Assembly: GCF_000184945.1 (NCBI RefSeq)
Contig: NZ_GL586311.1
Location: forward strand, 2,195,601 to 2,259,600
DNA: 64,000 nt
Source of the DNA: Segatella buccae ATCC 33574
GTDB taxonomy: Bacteria > Bacteroidota > Bacteroidia > Bacteroidales > Bacteroidaceae
Direction: 5' to 3'
Both the position numbers and the translations under genes were made by a program. This document shows, one piece after another, positions 49,916 through 58,573 of this stretch; positions within the stretch are counted from its first letter, which is position 1; every line of letters starts with the position of its first letter. The notes under the pieces were generated by a model. That model searched no databases. It worked only from the letters and a program-made list of their open reading frames with translations, and was not told the origin of the DNA.

Positions 49916-52405
49916 TTATGCGTTACCCCTTAATTGAGCAATGATAGCGTTGAGTTGGTTTTCATCTTGCACCAAGACATCGCGTGGTTTGCTACCTTGG
50001 GCTATACCCACTATTCCCGCACTCTCAAGCTGATCCATCAAACGCCCGGCACGGTTATATCCGATGGAGAATCTGCGCTGTATCATGCTTGTAGAACCCT
50101 GCTGGGTCAAGACAATGGCATGGGCTGCTTCTTCAAAGTAGGGGTCAAGACTACGGGCATCAACACCACCGCCACCAATGGCACCTCCATCTCCCTCTTG
50201 CGGTTCGGGCAAAAGCAGGGGCTCTACGGGGCCGGGCTGGTCGGAGATATATTCATTGATGCGTTCCACTTCGGGCGTGTCCACAAAGGCACATTGCACA
50301 CGAACGGGTTCATTGCCATTGAGGTAGAGCATGTCTCCCCGTCCAATCAGCTGTTGGGCACCGGTGCGGTCGAGAATGGTCTTTGAGTCAATACCGGCAC
50401 TCACCTTGAACGCAATGCGTCCCGGGAAGTTGGCTTTGATGTTACCGGTGATGATGCTGGTCGTGGGGCGCTGGGTGGCAATGACCATGTGGATGCCCAC
50501 GGCACGTGCCAACTGGGCAATGCGCGCGATGGGCAGTTCAATCTCTTTGCCCGCGGTCATTATCAAGTCTCCGAACTCGTCGATGATGACCACGATATAA
50601 GGCATGAAGTCATGTCCTTTGGTGAGATCGAGTTTATGGTTGACAAATTTTTGATTGTATTCCTTGATATTTCTTGTTCCGGCCTGTTTAAGCAAGTCGT
50701 AGCGATGATCCATCAACGCGCATAGCGAGTTGAGGGTGCGCACCACTTTGGTCACATCCGTTATGATGGGCTCGTCCTCATCGTCGACTACTGCCATGAA
50801 ATGGTCGGCGATGGGAGAGTAGATGGAGAATTCTACCTTTTTGGGGTCGATGAGCACGAATTTGAGTTCGTTTGGATGCTTCTTGTAGAGCAGCGATGTG
50901 ATGATGGCATTCAGGCCGACAGACTTACCTTGACCGGTGGCACCGGCTACGAGCAAATGGGGAATCTTGGCCAAGTCTGCCATAAACACCTCGTTAGTGA
51001 TGGTCTTACCCAAAGCCACGGGCAGTTCCATTTTCGTGTCTTGAAACTTGCGCGAGTTAAGGATACTCTCCATTGACACGATATTCGGTTTGGCATTGGG
51101 CACTTCGATACCGATAGTGCCTTTGCCGGGGATGGGGGCAATGATGCGGATACCGAGTGCGGCAAGGCTCAAGGCTATGTCGTCTTCCAGATTTTTGATT
51201 CTGGATATGCGCACACCCTCTGCGGGTTGGATTTCATAGAGGGTGATCGTCGGTCCGACGGTCGCGCGTATAGTCTTGATCTGCACACCGAAATTGCCCA
51301 ACACCTCAATAATGCGGTTTTTGTTGGCTATCTGCTCTTGCTCGTCAATATACGGTTTGTCATCGTTATCATACTTTTTCAATAAGTCGAGCGAAGGAAA
51401 CTTGTATCTTGTAAAAGGTTCACGCGGATTGATAGGAGCGTCGAGGGCATTGAAATTGTCCAATATGACTCCCTTGGCTTTCTCGTTCTCTTGGGTAGGG
51501 GTAATTTTGATACCGATATCGTCATTTCTCTCCGGGTTTGCTTCAGGGTTTCCCAAGTTGGTATCTACAACCGCATTTTCGGGCGAAATGTCATTTCCAG
51601 CCATCGATACATTTGGTGTACCTACATCGGTCAAATCTATTTCTACGGGTGCTTCCTCTTCATGAAGGGGATAAAGTTTCTCTTCCTGTTCATCTTGGAC
51701 GGTGGTTTCGCTTTCATCTGTCGAGTCGCCTCCGGATGTCTTTTGATGATTGGTGATTGTAAACTTCACTTTACTTGAGATATACCCTATCGGGTTGAGG
51801 GCCTTACGAATAACGGTGATGGTCTCGGCACTCAAATAAGTGAGGAAGGCAATGGCTACGACCATCAAAATGGCAGTCAGTCCCGGAGGGCCGACAATGT
51901 TTTCCAGTTGCTGGACACAGAAAAGACCATGTTTGCCACCAGGGTTGAATACAAGACCTCCAAAAATGGGAGTCAGAAATTTGGCAGATGTCACGGAACA
52001 CCACACCATGACCAAGGCCATGCCGAAAAACCATTTCCAAAGATTGACCTTATATGCCTGCATGAGTTGCAGTGACACCATAAAAATGAATGCCGGAATG
52101 AGGAAAGCCGATAGGCCGAAGTTGACGGTAATCAGTTTATATGATAGAATTGCTCCAATGGAGCCACAATAGTTTTCAAACTCGTGATTCGGGTTCAGCC
52201 ATTCTCCCGGTCTGAGATTCTCTAAAAGACTTTGATCTGCTTGTCCCGTTGAAAAATAAGAGACCAGGGCTATTGTAACATAAATCGCAAACAGAAAGAG
52301 TACAATACCGAGAAAGAAATCAGCTTTTTCGTTACTGAATATATTTTTGAAGCCGACCGCTTCGCCAAGGCTCTTGGGTTTACGTTCAGTTTTTTTTCTA
52401 ACCAT
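49916..52405 (-). CDS. ftsK: DNA translocase FtsK
   Basis: This 829-residue protein has about four N-terminal membrane helices (to about residue 200), an acidic variable linker (about 215-330) and the RecA-like motor. Motor motifs are Walker A in GATGQGKSVGLNA (about 490), Walker B in YIVVIIDEFGDLIM, and IATQRPTTSIITGNIKANFPGRIAF. The C-terminal gamma winged-helix domain (SMIQRRFSIGYNRAGRLMDQLESAGIVG) reads KOPS-like sequences. FtsK pumps DNA at the septum and helps resolve chromosome dimers. It is divergent from the exonuclease gene at 52512. Confidence 0.97.
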   Translation of the reverse strand: MVRKKTERKPKSLGEAVGFKNIFSNEKADFFLGIVLFLFAIYVTIALVSYFSTGQADQSLLENLRPGEWLNPNHEFENYCGSIGAILSYKLITVNFGLSAFLIPAFIFMVSLQLMQAYKVNLWKWFFGMALVMVWCSVTSAKFLTPIFGGLVFNPGGKHGLFCVQQLENIVGPPGLTAILMVVAIAFLTYLSAETITVIRKALNPIGYISSKVKFTITNHQKTSGGDSTDESETTVQDEQEEKLYPLHEEEAPVEIDLTDVGTPNVSMAGNDISPENAVVDTNLGNPEANPERNDDIGIKITPTQENEKAKGVILDNFNALDAPINPREPFTRYKFPSLDLLKKYDNDDKPYIDEQEQIANKNRIIEVLGNFGVQIKTIRATVGPTITLYEIQPAEGVRISRIKNLEDDIALSLAALGIRIIAPIPGKGTIGIEVPNAKPNIVSMESILNSRKFQDTKMELPVALGKTITNEVFMADLAKIPHLLVAGATGQGKSVGLNAIITSLLYKKHPNELKFVLIDPKKVEFSIYSPIADHFMAVVDDEDEPIITDVTKVVRTLNSLCALMDHRYDLLKQAGTRNIKEYNQKFVNHKLDLTKGHDFMPYIVVIIDEFGDLIMTAGKEIELPIARIAQLARAVGIHMVIATQRPTTSIITGNIKANFPGRIAFKVSAGIDSKTILDRTGAQQLIGRGDMLYLNGNEPVRVQCAFVDTPEVERINEYISDQPGPVEPLLLPEPQEGDGGAIGGGGVDARSLDPYFEEAAHAIVLTQQGSTSMIQRRFSIGYNRAGRLMDQLESAGIVGIAQGSKPRDVLVQDENQLNAIIAQLRGNA

Positions 52406-52511
52406 TTAAACCTATATTTATAATTTTCATTGCAAAAATAGAGGAAAAAACCGAAACATGCGCATTTTTCCATGACTTTTTTCTAATTTTGCAGATTGTT
52501 ACAACTGCATC

Positions 52512-53159
52512 ATGAAGAAAAGAATCTATAACAAGGTTGACAAGAATTCCATCCAGTCGATGCCTCGTGCAGTGTTTCCCGGACGGATTGTCACGATTAT
52601 ATCTCCCGATGACACCAAGAAGGCTGTCGACTATCTGTTGTCGAGCGACATCTTGGGATTTGACACAGAGACCAAGCCCGTGTTCAGGCGGGGGCAGCAC
52701 TCCAAGGTGGCGCTGCTGCAAGTGGCCAACAGAGACGCTTGCATCCTGTTCCGATTGAACTATACGGGCATGACTTCTGATATCATTCGCCTGTTGGAGG
52801 ACAATACCGTCAAAAAAATAGGGCTGTCGTGGCATGATGACATACTGAGCCTTCAGCGTAGAAAGCCCTTTCAAGTAGGAAGTTTCATAGACTTGCAGGA
52901 CATTGTGGGCGATCTGGGAATTGAAGACCGGAGCCTGCAAAAGCTCTATGCCAACTTGTTCCAAGAGAAGATAAGCAAGAACCAGCGATTGACAAACTGG
53001 GAGGCGGATGTGCTGAAAGATTCGCAAAAGCAATATGCAGCAACTGATGCCTGGACCTGCATCAAACTCTATGAAGAGATTGAACGGCTGAAAAGAACGG
53101 GAGATTATGAACTTATCAAAGTCGACAAACCAATTGTACCCGTGATAGAGGAACAATGA
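52512..53159 (+). CDS. 3'-5' exonuclease, RNase D-like (DEDD)
   Basis: This 215-residue nuclease has the DEDD exonuclease core: Exo I in LGFDTETKPVF (Asp, Glu), Exo II in GLSWHDDILSL (Asp), and Exo III in QKQYAATDAWTCIKLYEEI (Tyr...Asp). It lacks the HRDC domains of full RNase D, so its substrate could be DNA or RNA. A TAATTTTG box at about 52484 precedes it. The rlmI-like methylase gene begins 35 bases later on the same strand, so they probably form an operon. Confidence 0.88.
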   Translation: MKKRIYNKVDKNSIQSMPRAVFPGRIVTIISPDDTKKAVDYLLSSDILGFDTETKPVFRRGQHSKVALLQVANRDACILFRLNYTGMTSDIIRLLEDNTVKKIGLSWHDDILSLQRRKPFQVGSFIDLQDIVGDLGIEDRSLQKLYANLFQEKISKNQRLTNWEADVLKDSQKQYAATDAWTCIKLYEEIERLKRTGDYELIKVDKPIVPVIEEQ

Positions 53160-53194
53160 GGCAAGGAGACCATATCAAACGAACAAATTGACTT

Positions 53195-54376
53195 ATGTAC
53201 AAAAACGTATATCTTAAGCGAGGCAAGGAGGAAAGTCTCAAGCGTTTTCACCCGTGGATATTTTCGGGAGCCATCCACCATGCAGATGAGGGAATAGAAG
53301 AAGGCGAAATTGTAAGAGTTATCACTGCCGACGGAGAGTTTATCGCCGTTGGCCATTACCAGATAGGTTCTATCGCCGTAAGGGTATTAAGCTTTCACGA
53401 TGAGCATATCGACATTTCCTTTTGGCGTGCTTCCCTTGAGTCTGCCTTGCAAATGCGCATTGCTGTAGGAATCGCAGACAGTCCGCAAAACAACACCTAT
53501 CGCCTTGTGCATGGCGAGGGGGACAACCTTCCGGGACTGGTTATTGATTGCTATAGTGACACAGCCGTCATGCAGGCCCATAGTGTGGGTATGCATGTGT
53601 CAAGAATGGATATTTGCGAAGCGCTTGTTCAGGTGATGGGCAATCGTATCAAAAATGTCTATTATAAGAGTGAAACCACGCTCCCTTTCAAGGCGGATTT
53701 AGGGCAGGAAAACGGTTTTATTTACGGCAACACCAATGAGAATACGGCCTTTGAAAATGGATTGAGATTTCATGTGGATTGGCTGAAAGGTCAAAAGACA
53801 GGATTCTTTGTCGACCAACGGGAGAATCGCACTTTATTAGAGCATTACTCTAAGGGTAAACGAGTGTTGAACATGTTCTGTTATACCGGTGGTTTCTCCG
53901 TCTATGCCATGCGGGGGGAGGCAGAGTTGGTACACTCTGTAGACAGCTCGGCGAAGGCCATAGAATTGACCAAGAAAAATGTTGAGTTGAACTTCCCCGG
54001 CGACATGCGTCATGAGGCTTTTTGCGAGGATGCCTTCAAGTATCTCGACGCCAATGACGCCAAATACGATCTCATAGTTCTCGACCCGCCGGCTTTTGCC
54101 AAACACCGTGGGGCTTTGCACAACGCCCTGAAAGGATATACCCGCCTGAATGTGAAAGGATTGCAGCGCATAAAGAAAGGGGGGATTCTATTCACCTTCA
54201 GTTGCTCTCAGGTGGTGACAAAAGACCATTTCCGCAATGCGGTATTTACTGCTGCAGCACAAGCAGGACGCAGGGTTCGCATCCTTCATCAGTTGCACCA
54301 GCCGGCAGATCATCCCATCAATATTTATCATCCGGAAGGTGAATACCTTAAAGGCCTCGTTCTCTATGTGGAGTAG
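53195..54376 (+). CDS. rlmI: 23S rRNA (cytosine-C5)-methyltransferase, RlmI-like
   Basis: This 393-residue protein has an N-terminal PUA domain (about 1-75: FHPWIFSGAIHHADEGI), a linking domain, and a SAM methylase fold (about 190-393). The methylase shows FVDQRENRTLLE, VLNMFCYTGGFSVYAM, LIVLDPPAFAKHRGA, and a catalytic-type cysteine in ILFTFSCSQVV. RlmI methylates C1962 of 23S rRNA in E. coli; the Bacteroidetes target is inferred. It is followed 72 bases later by kdsB. Confidence 0.9.
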   Translation: MYKNVYLKRGKEESLKRFHPWIFSGAIHHADEGIEEGEIVRVITADGEFIAVGHYQIGSIAVRVLSFHDEHIDISFWRASLESALQMRIAVGIADSPQNNTYRLVHGEGDNLPGLVIDCYSDTAVMQAHSVGMHVSRMDICEALVQVMGNRIKNVYYKSETTLPFKADLGQENGFIYGNTNENTAFENGLRFHVDWLKGQKTGFFVDQRENRTLLEHYSKGKRVLNMFCYTGGFSVYAMRGEAELVHSVDSSAKAIELTKKNVELNFPGDMRHEAFCEDAFKYLDANDAKYDLIVLDPPAFAKHRGALHNALKGYTRLNVKGLQRIKKGGILFTFSCSQVVTKDHFRNAVFTAAAQAGRRVRILHQLHQPADHPINIYHPEGEYLKGLVLYVE

Positions 54377-54448
54377 GGGACTTCGGCGGTGAGTAATCCC
54401 GTTTCTTGATTTTCACATAAAAAACAAACTAATCATCCAATATCGTAT

Positions 54449-55180
54449 ATGAAGTTTATAGGAATTATCCCGGCGCGATATGCCAGTACCCGTTTTCCGG
54501 GCAAACCTTTAGCCATGCTTGGGGGCAAATCAGTTATACAACGCGTGTATGAACAGGTGAAAGATGTGTTGGATGATGTGTATGTAGCCACTGATGACAG
54601 GCGGATATTTGATATGGTGCTTAGCTTTGAAGGCAAGGTGGTAATGACAAGCAGCAGCCATCAAAGTGGTACAGACCGCATAGCGGAAGCCATTGAAAAG
54701 ATAGGAGGTGACTGGGATGTCATAGTCAACGTGCAAGGTGACGAACCATTTATCCAACGGGAACAAGTGGAAGCAGTTTGCCGTTGCTTTGAGGACGAAT
54801 CGACACAGATAGCCACCTTGGGCAAGCCTTTTGCAACCATGGAAGCCGTACGAAATGTGAATAGCCCCAAAATCGTCGTTGACAACCAAGGTTTTGCCAT
54901 GTATTTTTCCCGGAGTGTTATTCCTTTTGTTCGCAATGTGGAGGAGAATGAATGGATAGAGAGATTTCCTTTCTTAAAGCACATTGGTGTCTATGCCTAT
55001 CGTAAAGAAGTGTTGAAGAATATCACCAAACTCCCTCAAAGTAGTCTTGAAAAGGCAGAAAGCCTGGAGCAGTTACGTTGGTTGCAAAATGGTTATAAAA
55101 TTAAGGTGGGGCTGACCGACATCGAAACCGTAGGGATTGACACCCCGGAAGATCTGAAGCGTGCAGAACAACTGATATGA
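54449..55180 (+). CDS. kdsB: 3-deoxy-manno-octulosonate cytidylyltransferase
   Basis: This 243-residue enzyme activates KDO to CMP-KDO for lipopolysaccharide inner-core synthesis. Motifs are IIPARYASTRFPGKPLAMLGGKSVIQRVYEQ, VNVQGDEPFI (metal-binding Asp), FSRSVIPFVR, HIGVYAYRKEVL and SLEQLRWLQNGYKIKV near the end. Length is typical. Its TGA overlaps the ATGATG of tilS (55177-55180), so the two are translationally coupled. Confidence 0.96.
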   Translation: MKFIGIIPARYASTRFPGKPLAMLGGKSVIQRVYEQVKDVLDDVYVATDDRRIFDMVLSFEGKVVMTSSSHQSGTDRIAEAIEKIGGDWDVIVNVQGDEPFIQREQVEAVCRCFEDESTQIATLGKPFATMEAVRNVNSPKIVVDNQGFAMYFSRSVIPFVRNVEENEWIERFPFLKHIGVYAYRKEVLKNITKLPQSSLEKAESLEQLRWLQNGYKIKVGLTDIETVGIDTPEDLKRAEQLI

Positions 55181-56580
55181 TGTTAATAGATAAGGTAAAG
55201 GGATATATCCACTCGCATCAATTATTGCAAAGTGGTGAAACTTACATTGTAGCCTTATCGGGGGGAGCTGATAGTGTAGCATTACTCTTGATTCTCAAAG
55301 AATTGGGCTATTCTGTCGAAGCTGCACACTGTAATTTCAATCTCCGCGGTGAGGAGTCGAAAAGGGATGAAGACTTTTGTGTGTCTTTGTGTGCAAGTAG
55401 GGGGATAAAACTCCACCGCGCTCATTTTGATACGTTCGAATATGCGCATCTGCATAAAGTCAGCATCGAGATGGCCGCACGTAATCTGCGTTATCACTAT
55501 TTCGACCAACTTAGATTAGCGATAGGGGCAAAGGGCATTTGCGTAGCACATCATCTAAACGACAATGTGGAGACATTGCTTCTAAATCTCATTAGAGGAA
55601 CAGGTATTCAAGGACTTACAGGAATGGCTTCAAGGAATGGTTTTGTGTTGAGGCCGCTTCTGGATGTGCGACACGAAGAAATAAGAGAATACTTGCATTC
55701 TATAAATCAGGCTTTTGTCATTGACAGTACCAATTTGGAAGATGATGTGTTGCGGAATAAAATCAGACTAAACGTTATCCCCATGCTTGAAGGCCTGAAT
55801 CCGGCCGTTGTAGATAATATAGCCAAAACCATTCACAATCTTGTTGATGCCAAGGTAGTTTTAGACGATGTTACCAAACAATTTATGTCACATGGAGTTG
55901 CTGTCATGGATTCATATTCCTCTTGTCCGTCTAATGATGTGAACACCAACACCTTGTCTGACAGCCAATATTTATCCATTGACATCCCCAAGTTGCTGGC
56001 ATCACCTTCTGCAAGATTTCTTTTATATGAATTGATTAAAGGGTATCACTTTAATTCCTCACAGATTGATGATATCGTAAGCAAATTAAAGATTCGCGAC
56101 AGTGAAGGAGACTTTTGTAGTCGCACTTGGTTCTCTAACGAATATGAAGCAATCATTGACCGTCAGCAACTTATCATAACCAAGAAGTCCAAGGAAAAAT
56201 TTCGGGAAATGAGCATTCCCGAACCGGGTGTCTACATTTTGCCTACAGGCCAGAAACTCAATGTGGACCCCATCCCCATAAAATCATTTAAACTGGAGAA
56301 AGATAAAAGTGTTGCATGTTTGGATGCAGAAAAGACTGCATTCCCCTTGAAAATAAGAGCCATCCAAAACGGTGATAGATTTATCCCTTTCGGGATGTCC
56401 GGCACAAAATTAGTGAGCGATTATCTCACCAATATCAAAGCTTCCGTAATCCAAAGACGCAATCAATTAGTCATTACCGAACAAAATGACCATATCATTT
56501 GGCTTGTCAAAGAACGGCCGGACAACCGTTTTCGCATAAGTCCGTCTACAAAGAACATCCTCCGTCTACACATCTTGTGA
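55177..56580 (+). CDS. tilS: tRNA(Ile)-lysidine synthetase
   Basis: This 467-residue ATP-dependent ligase converts C34 of tRNA-Ile (CAU anticodon) to lysidine. The PP-loop is IVALSGGADSVALL near residue 30. Further motifs are AAHCNFNLRGEESKRDE, HHLNDNVETLLLNLIRGTGIQGLTGM and RPLLDVRHEEI, with C-terminal substrate-binding domains to the end (RNQLVITEQNDHIIWLV). Starts at 55177 and 55180 both fit; the first is reported. The overlap with kdsB indicates coupling. Confidence 0.96.
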   Translation: MMLIDKVKGYIHSHQLLQSGETYIVALSGGADSVALLLILKELGYSVEAAHCNFNLRGEESKRDEDFCVSLCASRGIKLHRAHFDTFEYAHLHKVSIEMAARNLRYHYFDQLRLAIGAKGICVAHHLNDNVETLLLNLIRGTGIQGLTGMASRNGFVLRPLLDVRHEEIREYLHSINQAFVIDSTNLEDDVLRNKIRLNVIPMLEGLNPAVVDNIAKTIHNLVDAKVVLDDVTKQFMSHGVAVMDSYSSCPSNDVNTNTLSDSQYLSIDIPKLLASPSARFLLYELIKGYHFNSSQIDDIVSKLKIRDSEGDFCSRTWFSNEYEAIIDRQQLIITKKSKEKFREMSIPEPGVYILPTGQKLNVDPIPIKSFKLEKDKSVACLDAEKTAFPLKIRAIQNGDRFIPFGMSGTKLVSDYLTNIKASVIQRRNQLVITEQNDHIIWLVKERPDNRFRISPSTKNILRLHIL

Positions 56581-57047
56581 TTTGTTGGCGACACCGAATT
56601 CATCGTAGTTTTATCAGCCCTTCATCTACAATGGCAACGAGCAATGGCATAACATCATCATGATTGATTGCCGTTTGCCTTAACATGCTAATGTCAGCAG
56701 CTACATTCAGCCTTTGTTCGAAGTTCTTGCACTATTTGCGCATGACCCTTGCACAAATGGTGCAGAGTTCTCGCACGATGCGTGCAACAGCCATGCACCT
56801 TTCTCCATATCGGCAATTAGCAAGTTCGTTTTCGCATCATGATGTGCCTCAAATGCCAACAGAGCATTTCCTTATTACTACCATGATATTTGGAATATGC
56901 CTGACTCTACCAACAATAATATATTTTCGAGGCCACGTTTTGTTATAATTGGCATTATGATAAATAGCAAACAAGTGTTGGGAAATAATCCACTACTTTC
57001 TCGAGAAATAAATGAAAGCAAAATACGATAGATAAAAACAAGTTGCA
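56581..57047. other. Gene-free stretch with GTGCA-rich repeat
   Basis: This 467-base gap between converging genes holds a GTGCA/TGCAC word cluster (56728-56800). No terminator with a good T tract was found. A short open frame at 56664-56948 covers the repeat and has no protein features. Confidence 0.55.
56728..56800. repeat. GTGCA/TGCAC word cluster, copy 2
   Basis: TTGCACTATTTGCGCATG, CTTGCACAAATGGTGCAG, CTCGCACGATGCGTGCAAC and CATGCACC follow one another every 12-20 bases. The style and spacing match the cluster at 33165-33232. Confidence 0.4.
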
Positions 57048-57536
57048 TTATTCCTTCCGCTCTCCTTCGACTTTGAATGCGCGCCTAAAAGCCTTGCGAT
57101 GGAATTTATCTTCGGCTATAATGATTTGCAAAACTTTGCCTGCCGGAAGCATTTTCAGAATTTTCTCATGATACTGCTGTTGCAGCTTTTTTGTTTCTAT
57201 GTCGAGTTTGTCTTGTTGACGAATCGCCTCCAGGGCCTCTGTGTCATTTGAAGGATCAATATGTCGGTAGCGTCGGCGTTGCCCCCACAAAGCTCGTTCT
57301 TTGGTTTTCCATTCACGATAAACCGAGAAGAATACTGACGCCTCTTGTGGTGAAAGACAAGCTTCTCCTACAATAAACTGCTCCAACTCTCTCTGAAAGC
57401 GTGCCGGATCAAAGGTCTCCTTCTGGTGTTTCGTACAAACATTTTGTCTTTGCCAACCAACAGCTTCAGCCTCATGACCAATCACAGGCATGGACAGACA
57501 AATGGAAAATGATATGAGGAGAAAAAGAGATTTCAT
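57048..57536 (-). CDS. Small exported protein, Spy/CpxP-like helical type
   Basis: This is a 162-residue exported protein with a signal peptide (MKSLFLLISFSICLSMPVIG, cleavage near HEA). The mature part is helical and charged (FDPARFQRELEQFIVGEACLSPQEASVFFSVYREWKTKERALW, then QQDKLDIETKKLQQQYHEKILKMLPAGKVLQII). The layout resembles Spy/CpxP-type or heavy-metal-sensor periplasmic proteins with a paired-helix core. It is the last gene of the sigma/anti-sigma group, 26 bases after the gene before it, and may monitor envelope stress. The family assignment is tentative. Confidence 0.65.
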   Translation of the reverse strand: MKSLFLLISFSICLSMPVIGHEAEAVGWQRQNVCTKHQKETFDPARFQRELEQFIVGEACLSPQEASVFFSVYREWKTKERALWGQRRRYRHIDPSNDTEALEAIRQQDKLDIETKKLQQQYHEKILKMLPAGKVLQIIIAEDKFHRKAFRRAFKVEGERKE

Positions 57537-57562
57537 TGTATATGATTCTTATTCATTAAGAC

Positions 57563-57967
57563 TTAATATTCAGAGACAAAAGCATAGATATCCTCATTGT
57601 CAAGCATGCTATAATCTGCTGCTGCATCAGTAGCCGTATATGTGGCCCCCATTTGCGGAGAGGCCTTGTGGTGGTGAGAATTATTATGAGAATTTTGTTG
57701 TGCCATTTGATTGTCGACTTGTCTCAAAGAGAGAACTCCTATCCCCAAAATGAATGCCAACGAACAAGCAGCGGCGACAATCTTGAGCTGCATATTATGT
57801 GCATGTCTGAGCTTAATGATTTTGGGAGTATGCTTCACTTTCCCGCTCTCCAACTCCGGTAATAGCGCGATCATACGATCATTGAAATCACAAAAATAGC
57901 CGTCGGGAACTTTGAAATGATTCTTCCTTCCAACGGTTTTGTAGAGAATTGATTCTTCCTGATTCAT
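57563..57967 (-). CDS. Putative membrane anti-sigma factor
   Basis: This is a 134-residue protein with a short cytoplasmic part (about 1-58, FKVPDGYFCDFNDRMIALLPELE), one membrane helix (about 62-81, IVAAACSLAFILGIGVLSL) and an extracytoplasmic tail rich in Asn, His and Ser. 'PdGYFedF..RmmalLPe' is a segment often seen in proteins next to ECF sigma genes in Bacteroidetes. It lies 55 bases after the sigma factor gene, which supports an anti-sigma role. No zinc-binding ZAS motif (HxxxCxxC) is visible, so it would be of an atypical class. Confidence 0.65.
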   Translation of the reverse strand: MNQEESILYKTVGRKNHFKVPDGYFCDFNDRMIALLPELESGKVKHTPKIIKLRHAHNMQLKIVAAACSLAFILGIGVLSLRQVDNQMAQQNSHNNSHHHKASPQMGATYTATDAAADYSMLDNEDIYAFVSEY

Positions 57968-58022
57968 TACCGATATTATTTTTTCGTTTATATTTTATTT
58001 GACGCACCTCTCTATAGAAAGT

Positions 58023-58562
58023 TTAATCTATGTGGTGGAAATAATCAGTAATCTTCTTGACTGCAAGATGATAAGAAGCCTTTAAGGCTCCTTCGGATGT
58101 TCCTAATATCAGGCTTATCTCACTATATGGCATGTCATCAAAATACCGCATGGTAAACACTGTACGTTGTACTTCAGGCAACAGTGCTACAGCTTGCTGC
58201 AACTGGGCTTGTGTTTCGTCTCCATCAAAGAAATCGTCTGCCAAAAGTTTGTTGGCTACATTACAATCAGCATCACTGCTCACCATTTCATTTGCTTTTT
58301 GTTTGCGAAGGAAATCAAGCGACTCATTTATGGCAATTCTGAAAAGCCAGGTAGACAATTTTGATTTACCCTCAAAAGATTGGATATTATTCCATGCTTT
58401 CAAGAAGGTGTTTTGGAGAATATCGTTAGCATCGTCATGACAGAGCACAAGCTTACGGATCTTCCAATATAACGGTTCGCTATATTGCTTGACAACCTCT
58501 GAAAAACCTTGCCGGCGAGTAGATGGTTGCGATAAACTATCAAGAAGCTGTTGCTCTGTCAT
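58023..58562 (-). CDS. ECF-type RNA polymerase sigma factor
   Basis: This is a 179-residue sigma-70 family factor with only regions 2 and 4. Region 2 covers about 25-95 (CHDDANDILQNTFLKAWNNIQSFEGKSKLSTWLFRIAINESLDFLRKQ), and region 4 covers about 120-172 (LLPEVQRTVFTMRYFDDMPYSEISLILGTSEGALKASYHLAVKKI). It begins 11 bases after the stop of the L,D-transpeptidase gene, so the wall enzyme, sigma factor, putative anti-sigma and Spy-like protein form a likely operon. That arrangement suggests control of cell-wall remodelling under envelope stress. Confidence 0.92.
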   Translation of the reverse strand: MTEQQLLDSLSQPSTRRQGFSEVVKQYSEPLYWKIRKLVLCHDDANDILQNTFLKAWNNIQSFEGKSKLSTWLFRIAINESLDFLRKQKANEMVSSDADCNVANKLLADDFFDGDETQAQLQQAVALLPEVQRTVFTMRYFDDMPYSEISLILGTSEGALKASYHLAVKKITDYFHHID

Positions 58563-58573
58563 TCTAAGGTGTG

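Noticed and set aside
56664..56948. 94-residue open frame over the second GTGCA cluster
   Set aside because: Composition follows the repeat words and no domain or initiation context is seen.
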